Shown here piece after piece: positions 1 through 8,813 of a stretch of 64,000 bases of DNA; the first letter of the stretch is position 1; each line of letters begins with the position of its first letter. Made by a program: the position numbers and the translations under genes. Under the pieces are notes generated by a model that saw only the letters and a program-made list of their open reading frames with translations, was not told the DNA's origin and ran no database searches. Origin of the DNA: Guillardia theta CCMP2712 (lineage: Eukaryota; Cryptophyceae; Pyrenomonadales; Geminigeraceae); assembly GCF_000315625.1 (NCBI RefSeq), contig NW_005434642.1, positions 95,615-159,614 on the forward strand, written 5' to 3'.

Positions 1-20
1 GTCTGGGACCCCCTCGATTC

Positions 21-3000
21 TCATTCCATCTCATCTGCGATCAGCTCTTGCTCGTAAACTTGTCCATACTGAAAGTCAAGACCCAGCTCCTTGCAGAATT
101 TCTCCACCACAAACTTCTCCTGTGGCTCGCAGAGCACAATCGAGGTCCCCTCAGCCCCTCCTCTCGCCGTCCTCCCTGCTCGATGAACGTAGTGGTTCGC
201 ATCGGTGGGGAGGTCAAGGCTGACAACGTGGCTGAGGCCGGGGATATCGATCCCTCTCGCTGCGATCTCAGTCGCCACCACCAGCGGCACCTCCCCGAGC
301 GTCCCCTCGCGCAATCGTCGCATCACCTCCTTTCTGTCCTCCTTGGACTCATCGCCCTTGAGGGGGGCAGCGATCAGGCCGTTCTCGAAGAGCTTGTCGC
401 AAATGATGTCTACCCTCCTCTGATCGTTGACGAAGACAAGCAGCCCTGTCATACCGTTGAGGTTGAAGATCTTCTTCACCAGCGCGATCTTCTTCACGCG
501 GGGGGTCACAATTACACAATGTCTGAGCTGGGGGGGGAGCCGGAGCCCTGCAAGGTCCAGCAAGAGAGGCTCCTTCCTGAAGCTCGACTGCGCTAGCGAC
601 TTGACGTTGTTCACGTTGCCCGTGGCGCTGGCGAAGATGGTCTGACGGGCAGGAGAGGAGCAAGCTTGGAGGATCAGATTGAGGTCAGACTGCATGGCCT
701 TCTTCAGGCACTGGTCCACCTCGTCCACGATGAGATACTTCACCCCCTGCAGTCTTATCTTGGCGCCCATCTTCGACGCGAGCTCAACGATGCGTCCTGG
801 TGTGCCTACAAGGATGTGGGGCCGGCTGTTACGGATGGCCTCGATCTGGCGCTGAATGTTCGCTCCTCCGATAGCTTGAGTGGCGAACAGTTCTGTTCCA
901 ACGATCACTGACTGCACAACCCTGAGAATCTGGATGGCTAGCTCTCTGCTCGGAGCGACGATGAGGAAGGAGGGGCCCTTGCGGTCAAGGGAGTCGAGCT
1001 GTGCGAGGAGCTTCTGGACGATGGGGAGGACGAAGGCGAGAGTCTTTCCGCTGCCGGTGTAGGCGCTCAGAATGATGTCAGACCCCTCTAGGATCCTGGG
1101 GAAGGAAGACTTCTGCACAGGAGTTGGAGTGAAGAATCCGTTAGCGTTGAGGTTGTCAAGAAGAGCCTTTGAGGTCAACCCCAGCTCCTCGAACTGCGCG
1201 CGGGAGTTGGAGTTGTCGACAACAATCCGCTGCACGTTCGCCGTCGAGTCTTTCTCCTCCTTGGCCAGTAGCCCACGTGCCCGGAAGAACTCAATGTCTT
1301 CCTCGTCTAGCTCGTCCAGTCTCTCTTGGATCGGCTTCTCCTGGCGAGCAGGCGCCGGTTTCGCCTGCTATGTCAGGTGAGCAAATTGTTTTGTGCCGGG
1401 GAGGAGGAACAGGTGCAAAAGGATGCCGAGGGAGGAGGGAGGAGGGAGGAGGGAGGAGGGAGGAAGTGTTGGCGGGCAGAAAAGACAGCCATGGAAACAT
1501 GACAAGGACGCACATCTTGCGGTCGATCTCTTGAAGCAGAAGCTTTCTGCGTGACGACGAAATCGTCGTTGGTTGTCTCAACGTTGGCAGAAGGAGGATT
1601 AGGAGCCTCCTTCACAACCTCGCTGAGCCTGACGCAGTTCAGCGATGTACCACAAGGACAAGTTATGTTCGATCCTACCTTGCCTTCTTCCAAGCTTCAA
1701 ATGAGTTTTCGACCTTCTCCATGCTTTCCTCCTGGAAAATGCTTCAAAGAAAGCCAGTAGGGTTATCAATGAAAAAGATGCAAGAAAACGAAACAAAAAT
1801 GATTGACAGGGAATGGACAATGACACAGAGCAGGGTTGTAAACAGAAACCAAAATCATCGCGGAAAATATTAGGAGTGTATCAAACAACTCACATCCTCC
1901 AGCTTAGACTGAAGAAGCGCAGGCACTGCTTTAATTCCATTGTATGAAGTCTCAGGCTTGTTCTTCGCCTTCTGCAGAGAAAGTCATGTCCTCGACAAGT
2001 GGGTGGTTACCTTGTACCCCCACCTTGGGCACATCAACTTCATTTTCAGCATCTTGCGACACTCTCTGCTCTGTTGGCTTCTCTTTCTTACGAGGCTGCA
2101 CGATTCGAAAGAAAAGAAACATCACTATCTTTCTTTCATCATCGAACAAAGAAGACTGACGTTTACATCACTCTTCTTCACTTCCAACGATGCACGCTCA
2201 CTCCCTGCCTCTGGTTTGTCAACATCGTCCTGCTCGAACTCATCTTCATCGCTGTATTTCTTCTTGGAGATCTGCAAATATTGAATGTGAAACAAAGGTC
2301 ATTGCTGTACTCGACAAAAGCTCAGTAGAGCAGACAAAGTTGCAGGTGGTGGGGGGAAAGGCAGAGGAGGAGTTGGAAGAAAGGACACTAGAGGAGGAGG
2401 AAGTGGGAAGGGAAGGTTATGAAGTGGCAAGCACAGGAAGGGCAAGAAATAAATGAGGTGCAAGTGATACTACTACCCTCACCTTTTCTGCCACAAGAGC
2501 CTCAACCTGATCTGCGTCCAAGTCCTGGCAAACCAACTGTAAGGTGCCTCCTCCATACCCCGAGTCAGAACCTTCAGCTCTTGTTTTCTCCTCCTCAGAT
2601 AGGCTTCGAGCTTCGCCTGGCTGAATCCATCATCCATCATCTAGCAAGAAGCCTCAGATGTCAGCGAGCAAGGATGGAAGGCTGTCTTCCTTGCCTTTTT
2701 CTTCTCCTGTTGCATCGCCTCCTTCCTAACATCTTTGCGGATCTCGTCGAAGAGGCCCTTGGGTTTCGGTTTCGTCTTAAAGACTCGTCCTTTCTTCGGA
2801 TCCTCCCCGGGTCTTCTGCCTGCAAGGGCCCGCACGCTACATACATGCTCCCGGACATGAAGCCGCACCAGGCTTCCGATGGAATTCTGGGAGAAGGCCA
2901 TTCCTCCTGGTCGACCGCTTGCGTCATGAACTCTGAAGAAGGGGGAAGGAGAAGAGGCTGGTGAGGAGAGAGACGTCAGGGACAGAGGGAAGGAGGAGGA

Positions 3001-3066
3001 GGCTGGTGAGGTGGGGGCAAGAGCCGCCAACGTAGTAACTTGCAGCACCAAAAATCTCGCCAGCAT
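21..3066 (-). CDS. Plastid-type DEAD-box RNA helicase, 8 exons
   Basis: ATP-dependent RNA helicase of about 759 aa. Exons that stay in phase: 3066-2695, 2620-2483, 2271-2167, 2095-2024, 1971-1894, 1731-1679, 1628-1514, 1367-21. The last exon holds the core (about residues 370-750): Q motif, AYTGSGKT (motif I), PSRELA (Ia), TPGR (Ib), DEVD (motif II, a variant of DEAD), SAT (III), ARGID (V) and HRAGRTAR (VI). The N-terminus begins with a hydrophobic stretch (MLARFLVLQVTTLAALA) followed by a Ser/Pro/Phe-rich region, like a signal peptide plus transit peptide of complex plastids, so action on plastid RNA is inferred. Residues ~125-355 are an acidic, Lys/Glu-rich linker. Intron 1 uses a GC donor. 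The exact acceptor of exon 2 is the weakest call; an alternative acceptor near 2641 gives another frame that does not continue. Confidence 0.88.
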
Positions 3067-3420
3067 GCCGGGCTAGGGGATTTGGCCGATTTTGGTGGGT
3101 GGGTGATTGATTGGGGGTAGGGGTGATCAAAGAAAGTCAAAGTAGAGCAGTTGTGGTACATTTACATGTATACAAATTGGAAATATTCGAGGTTGTATGC
3201 CACTGCCATCGAAATCTTTCTAAGGGGGGTGCATACTTGAAATGGGGTAGGGTACCGGTCGGTGGGGTGAAGGAGAGATCGGGGGCCGGAGGTTCAATGA
3301 AGAAATGCGACCGCGAGAGGGTAGATAAGGCGAGAGCAGAAGACGGCAGGGGGGGAGAGGAGGAGAGGAGGAGAGGAGGAGAGGAGGAGAGGAGGAGAGG
3401 AGGAGAGAGAGAGAAGTTAC
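3067..3420. promoter_or_regulatory. G-rich 5' flank of the helicase gene with GGAGA repeat
   Basis: No gene seen. The stretch 3090-3290 has repeated G-runs such as GGGGGTAGGGGTG and GGGGTAGGGTACC, a pattern also found near other gene starts in the window. Positions about 3350-3412 are a GGAGA/GGAGG simple repeat. A promoter role is inferred from position only. Confidence 0.4.
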
Positions 3421-4560
3421 GATGAGAGGATATCACCGGACAGGAAAAGGAGAGAAGATGTGGCGGTGTGCAATCTTGAACAAGTGTAAACTAACAACAG
3501 ACCGGTCGGATACAAACATAGCTTTAAACTTTGCAAGGACGATTGAGGATCAGAAAGAGAAAAATCAAGCATACTCAACTAGAATGAATTCAAAGATCAA
3601 ACAAAAGGAGGTATTCCAAATGCAGAATCCATCATAGGAAGGTTATATCTGACCAGCACCAGGGGAGCTGAAGAAAAAAAAAGTAGATACAGCTTCACCA
3701 GCTAGTTCTTGAAGATGCGGCAGAGAAGTATGAGCTGTTTGTGCTAGTTTCCTTATGAGCTTGTTGCTCGTCGTGAGCTCGATCCTATCCGAGTATCCTC
3801 TCCTTGGTGTTTGATAGGGCATTGCCACTCAACCAGACGCAACGAGCATGGCAGGACATAATTGAGGTGTTGAAAACTGGACGTCAAACCGACGGCAGAA
3901 TTGAAAACATATGATAGAAAGGCGGAGGAAGAAAACCCTTGAGATGAGAAATTCCATGTTGAACAAATGAACATTTGGGAGCAACTTTTAATACATTGCA
4001 TCTCAACATTCTCTTCTTCTGAGATTTGCCTGATACTTCTCCGGATGAATTGATGCAGGCACTTCATGAGATAAGCCATGCCTGTAAAACGTTTGCTTGA
4101 TGCCCTATCAAATTTTGCTCCTTGCAGTTTCTTGAAAGCAGGTATCCCTTTTGCATGGTTGCCAAAGCGATACAGCTCCCATGCACTTCTGAAACAGTTT
4201 GCTTCTTGAGAAATTCGAATCGTTTTGAGATTCGCGTTGTGACTCGATGGACAGAAGTATCACGAGCAACTGACGAATCGCCATTGACACATTCTGTACT
4301 CACTCATTGACCTCCTGCTCACGTCTCCGAGGTTACGCTCCTGTTCATGGTGTCCCTCGCAACTGCTTCAGCATGCCCGTGATTGCGTCATGGTTGTCTG
4401 AAACCCAACCTTCCGTTTCACTTCATCTATTTGCAAAATGACCTCCAACAAACATTGGCTTCACTGTTCGTGATGAATTGCATGCTGACCTTGATCCTCT
4501 GCGTTTTTACCAGTGACTTTCATGCCATTACACATCATTGAAGCAATTTCGCCATCACAG
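3421..4560. other. No convincing gene
   Basis: About 1.1 kb with short open frames on the minus strand (4303-3750) that shift frame and show no recognisable domain. I could not find a chain of exons in phase. It may hold eroded mobile-element sequence, but nothing identifies it. Confidence 0.3.
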
Positions 4561-4571
4561 GCTACTTCGCG

Positions 4572-4685
4572 GTTTTTATTGACGGAAATGACACAAGGCA
4601 AACCGAAGCAAACGAAGTAGAAGAGGATAATCCCGACAAACTCGCATCGACAGAATACTAGAAAAAGGAGGAGGCAGCGAAAACC
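4572..4685 (+). repeat. Dispersed repeat copy A (TTTATTGAC family)
   Basis: Begins TTTTTATTGACGG and continues through a stretch with GGCAAACCGAAGCAAACGA, an AATACTAG block and GAGGCAGCGAAA. The same order of words, at roughly 70 percent identity by eye, occurs at 49296-49413 in the same orientation. A related start word also occurs at 25487. Confidence 0.6.
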
Positions 4686-5131
4686 GCTACTCCAACCACG
4701 CAAGCGACGGCATGCACGACAAGCAGGGGCCAGGACAAAGAGCAGAGCGAGGACGGCAAATGGTTTGATCTGAGGCAGGCTTAGTGGTGTGCAGGGCAGA
4801 CCCTAACGATGCTTGTGTCCTGCATCTGTCAAACACTTGGCGGTAGGCCCGGAGAGTCTTTCTCACCGCAATGCGCTCGAACGGTCCGACGGGTGTGGGG
4901 CGAGACTGAGAGCGGCGGATGAGAAGCTGCTGAAGGGAGCGAGGAGAGAGACTGAGAGCCTGACGGAGATCTTGATGAACGAGAGGGGAAGAGCCGGAGA
5001 TTTTCTGAACAAGGTCCGGCAAGGACGATAGGTTGCATCCAAGGACATTCGTAACCGCCGCTGACTTGCTTCGTCGTCGAGAGCATCACGATCAGAGTCC
5101 AGCGGGTTGAGTGAGACTTGAGCTGCAACAG
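4686..5131. other. 5' flank of the p28 gene
   Basis: Short frames exist on both strands but none connects by plausible splice sites to a neighbour or shows a domain. The p28 start codon follows directly. Confidence 0.3.
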
Positions 5132-6210
5132 ATGATACCTCCCAACAAGTCGTTGGTGAAATATGATAACCCGGTCCTCCTAGCCAACGCTAGCAAGTCG
5201 AAATCGTCTCAGGCCAAGTCTGATGCGGCGGGGTCTCCATCAAAGAACGAGAAGTCGCACTCGCTGTATCAGCCGGAAGAGATTCTGAATGCAATCATTC
5301 CTCCCAGGTGTTCATCACTCAGCACCCAGACATTGGTTGTTGCCCACGTAACATGAAATGCAGGGAATGGAACGAAGGCGGTCAAGTATGGGTTCAACAT
5401 GTGTCAAGTTCGCCTGCTACGCGTCTGGATGTTGTCAACTTGCAGGTGAGTAGAGGCCAGGAGTGTCGTTGGATGTTGGATGATGCCGTGCAGGAATTGT
5501 TGGATAACAAGCTGCAACAACGAAAAGCGCGAGAGACGGGGATCTGTCCTGTGCGAGAAGAGCTGTACAAGGAGACTTTCGATGAGATCATCCGACAGGT
5601 TGGTCGACGAGCAGAGAAGGGGGAAGGAGGAGAGGACCTGACGATCTCTCAGGTGACGGTCAACTGCGCCGAGCGAGGGCTGCTGATGATCAGAGTGCGA
5701 GATGAGATTCAGATGACTCGGTCGGCCTATCAGACTCTTTACGAAAGCAGGTTTCTCGAGTTGCTGTTGGAGAGGCGTCTGCGTGACATGTGGTACCAGC
5801 ATTGCTTTTGGCATCCGAAAGGTCCTGCAAGCCAAGCAGAATCGAACTGCGATGAGGAGGACGATAGAGCGGCTCTTGGAGAATAACGAGACCCTCCGAG
5901 AAGAGATCAGCATGCTCAAGGTTCTTTCGGCTTCAAGAATACTTGCCTGCACTCTCACAATTTACTGTGCGGCCGCAGCAAAAAGCGACATCGATCGAGA
6001 AGAACTCTAACAAGCTAAGAGAGGTAAAGAGCGCCTGGTGTGAGGCTTGACCTGACGCTCCTGCAGCAAGAGAAAGGCAAACATCTTGATGAGGTCGCAG
6101 CGCTCAAGTCGGAATACTCCGATCGCAAGAAGCAACTAGAGATACAGATCGGCCTCGTGCAAGCTCCTCCAGCTGCTGACAGCAAGAAGCAGAGCGACGA
6201 GACCAAGTGA
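5132..6210 (+). CDS. DNALI1: Axonemal dynein light intermediate chain p28 (DNALI1), 7 exons
   Basis: Inner-arm dynein light chain of the flagellar axoneme, 256 aa, close to the 258 aa of the human protein. Exons: 5132-5307, 5364-5445, 5494-5598, 5653-5750, 5800-5920, 5979-6023, 6067-6210; all phases agree. Family blocks are visible: IPPNKSLVKYDNPVL at the start, EEILNAIIPPREW, QQRKARETGICPVREELY, TVNCAERGLL, RVRDEIQMTRSAYQTLYES and AFGIRKVLQA, then a C-terminal coiled coil. The start is set by the conserved MIPPNKSL. Introns are 43-58 nt; those at 5446-5493 and 5599-5652 are multiples of three without a stop, so an unspliced reading stays open. Its presence implies the organism builds motile flagella. 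The gene converges on the NADAR gene, 223 bp away. Confidence 0.96.
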
Positions 6211-6433
6211 GGGCTCTCCTCTGAGATGTACATCCATCGGATTCGAGCTTGCCGATTTCAAAATCGAACAACGAAAGAAGTAAATAAACTTGAAATGCAA
6301 ACATGTCCGCCTCTCGATGTCCTTCTGAGACCTGATTGAACAACCGAAGTTGTCCAGAATGTCTTGTGGCGGGATACAGGAACATCAATCTGACGGGTGC
6401 ACAGGCTTCAAAATCAGTGAAGTAACGGATCCG

Positions 6434-7123
6434 CTAGTCTTCCCTTTCTATTGAGATGCGTTGCCTGACCTTCATCAGGCTCTCTCCTAGAACATTCAAG
6501 CATCCAGTCTTCCAGTTCTTGGGGTCTCTCGCTAGATCCTCGCCAACTCCAACACCCCAGACTGCATCGTCGGGTGATGCTTCGGCTAGATGAAGCTCGT
6601 TGGTGCATAGAAGAACTTCTTTGAGAAGCTTCGAGCTGGTGAACTTGGAGTAGAGCAGCTGCACTGCTATAAAGTCTCTGACGGACCCCCACGCGGTAGG
6701 GTTGAAGTCTTTCACTGATCGACCCAACTGCTTGCACTTCCTGGGGTTCCCGCTGTTTGCGAGGATTTGCTTTGCCAAATCGTGGTTTTGATCCTTGATC
6801 CTCTGCGACGAAGAGCTCTTGTATGCCTCCACTCCAGCCCTCGCAAACATCCCTTGCTCGCCATTCCACGGCAATATTGACTGCATGCCGAAGAGATCCG
6901 CTTTGGCGAGCATGATGCCGGCCTCGGAAGTCTGAAGTTGCACACCCTCGAACTGGAAGGGCTCGGCATGCACGTAGAAGTTACTGAAGGAGCCGAAGGG
7001 GATGGAGGGAGAGCTGTCGTAGAAGGGAAGGATGCATGCTCTGTCCCCCATCCACTGGACGGACATGCGGCCATGCCGAGGGTGGTGGATCACTACATAG
7101 GGCTCGCGCTCCTGCTGCGCCAT
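6434..7123 (-). CDS. NADAR-domain protein (YbiA/DUF1768 family)
   Basis: Single exon, 229 aa. NADAR proteins are N-glycosidases acting on riboflavin-pathway intermediates or on ADP-ribose adducts; which applies here is not visible. Family signature: FGSFSNFY near residue 50, PFQFEGVQLQTSEAGIMLAKA, then a C-terminal half with GRSVKDFNPTAWGSVRD and VWGVGVGEDL. The frame stays open upstream, but the Met at 7123 is preferred because the opposite-strand membrane-protein gene starts at 7290 and the conserved domain begins soon after this Met. The two genes therefore share a 166-bp divergent 5' region. No targeting signal is seen, so a cytosolic location is likely. Confidence 0.85.
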   Translation of the reverse strand: MAQQEREPYVVIHHPRHGRMSVQWMGDRACILPFYDSSPSIPFGSFSNFYVHAEPFQFEGVQLQTSEAGIMLAKADLFGMQSILPWNGEQGMFARAGVEAYKSSSSQRIKDQNHDLAKQILANSGNPRKCKQLGRSVKDFNPTAWGSVRDFIAVQLLYSKFTSSKLLKEVLLCTNELHLAEASPDDAVWGVGVGEDLARDPKNWKTGCLNVLGESLMKVRQRISIERED

Positions 7124-7289
7124 TGCGACCGCAGGGGTATCATTGCATGCCCGCCTCAGAGGCCTTGGGTTATGCAGATGACGCGATCGGGCTGCGGGCG
7201 AGATGGAGGAGGAGGGAAGGAGAAGCGAATGCTGGGGTGATGGAGAGCCTTGATCTCGAAGAAGACATATGCCACTGATCTGATTCAAC
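7124..7289. promoter_or_regulatory. Divergent 5' region shared by NADAR and Cys-rich membrane protein genes
   Basis: 166 bp between two start codons pointing away from each other. No TATA box is obvious. A role as bidirectional promoter is inferred from geometry. Confidence 0.35.
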
Positions 7290-8715
7290 ATGAAACCCTT
7301 CCTCTCTCTCAATGCTCCCCTCCTCGTGCTTGCTCTGCTCATAGCCTGCCACATACGCGGCGGCTCTAGCAGGAGAGTGAGTGAGGTGCGCAATGTCGAT
7401 GCCATGGAGCCATCGGAGTCTGAGAAGGTCGAGCCTCTTCTACTATGTGATAGAAAAGTTGTCTGATTCATTCTCTGTCAAGATCTCGTACGCTGCTCAG
7501 CAAGCCGCCGCTGCAAACGTCGCCAAAGGATCATGGCAGCCGAAGCAGGTTCTCCTTCACGAGAAGCTTGTGTTGTCTTCCTCCCCCCTCCCCCTCCACT
7601 CTTTGCTCTCTCCCTCTCCCTCCTTTCCTCTCTTGTCCTTATGACTAGACTGATAGACCTCTGGGCAGACGAGGTTCTCGGAGAGGATCGAGGGACCCCC
7701 TCCCTCTCGCTGCGTCAACGGGTGCGTCTCAAAATGTGTGCCTGAGTGCATGGGAAACCCGAACACGGACAGCCTGTGCACTGAAGACTGTGAGAAGTAG
7801 GACAAGCACAGCTGAGCTCCGTCCTCTTGCGGCTGACAGGTTGCTTCCAGGTACTGCAAGAGGGATTGCATGCTCCGACCCAACTCCGAGTACCCAGGAG
7901 CAGAGAAGAAGGTCAAAGTCAAGTTTCTCCCACCCATACAACTCATGAGCTCCAGCAACGGTGACATAGATCCATGCTCTCCTTGTGACTCCCCCGCTCA
8001 CCACAACTTCCTCCTCAGCTGTCCTCCCACATCAATCGCCCAAGATGGACAGCTTGGCGCTGGGCCCAACCGAGTGCGAGCCTCACTGCAACTTTGAGTG
8101 CAACACTGAGTGTGAGAGGAAGTACGAGTTTCCATGGAAGGTTGTAGACATCCACTCTCCTCCCTCCCTCCCTCCCTCCCTCCCTCGCCTCCTCCCTCCC
8201 TCCCTTCTCACTCCCTCGCCTCCTCCCCACCCTCCCCTCACTTCATCGCTCGCTTCCTCTGACGCAGTTCCCCTCCTCAGTGCCCAGCAGAGTGCAAGAG
8301 AGACTGTGCGGACTACTGCAAGCCTCTCACCACCGGCCGGTTGAACAATGGCGAGTCACTTCACCGTTGCGTGCGTTCTCTGAAGGCTGAGCAGGAGACA
8401 AGCTCGTGCGAGAGGATGAGGACAGTCTGAGGCGGGTCCTCAGGTCGACAGAACGGCAGCTTCCCCCCAAGCTTGTGGTGCCATCAGGGAATATTGCTCT
8501 CCGATGGCTCTCGGGTATGTTGACTGCCATTGGGAGTGACACAACTCACATACTTGTCAGTCACATTCACGGTTTTGTGTTTGCTGACCATTCTTCTTAT
8601 TCTTTATCGGTTGTACGGTATCGCTCCCTCCTCTCTTCTCACCAACACAACACCTGACAACCAGCAAACAGGAGGGAAAACTTATGTAGCAATGTATTCT
8701 AAAGACAAAGCATGA
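7290..8715 (+). CDS. Cys-rich type I membrane protein with CX3CX3C motifs, 8 exons
   Basis: Unrecognised family. Exons in phase: 7290-7427, 7483-7548, 7669-7796, 7851-7911, 8045-8140, 8281-8350, 8395-8514, 8561-8715; 277 aa. The start gives a clear signal peptide (MKPFLSLNAPLLVLALLIAC). The ectodomain has clusters with Cys spaced by three residues: CVSKCVPEC, CTEDCEKYCKRDC, CEPHCNFECNTEC and CPAECKRDCADYC. Near the C-terminus lies one membrane span (VTFTVLCLLTILLILY) and a tail of about 35 residues. Thus a secreted-side Cys-rich domain held by one membrane helix is inferred. Intron 6 (8351-8394) has a GC donor, GCGAGT. The acceptor before 8045 (AAG) is weak, so the N-terminal side of exon 5 may be longer. 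CX3C pairs occur in alpha-hairpinin peptides, but relationship is not shown. Confidence 0.72.
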
Positions 8716-8813
8716 AGTCAGTGAGTCTTATTAGTGATGCTTACAGTACAATAACAGCGTGCCAGGAACTAAAGATTTTTCACGACCTTCGAGTCCATGA
8801 AATTTCAACCTTT

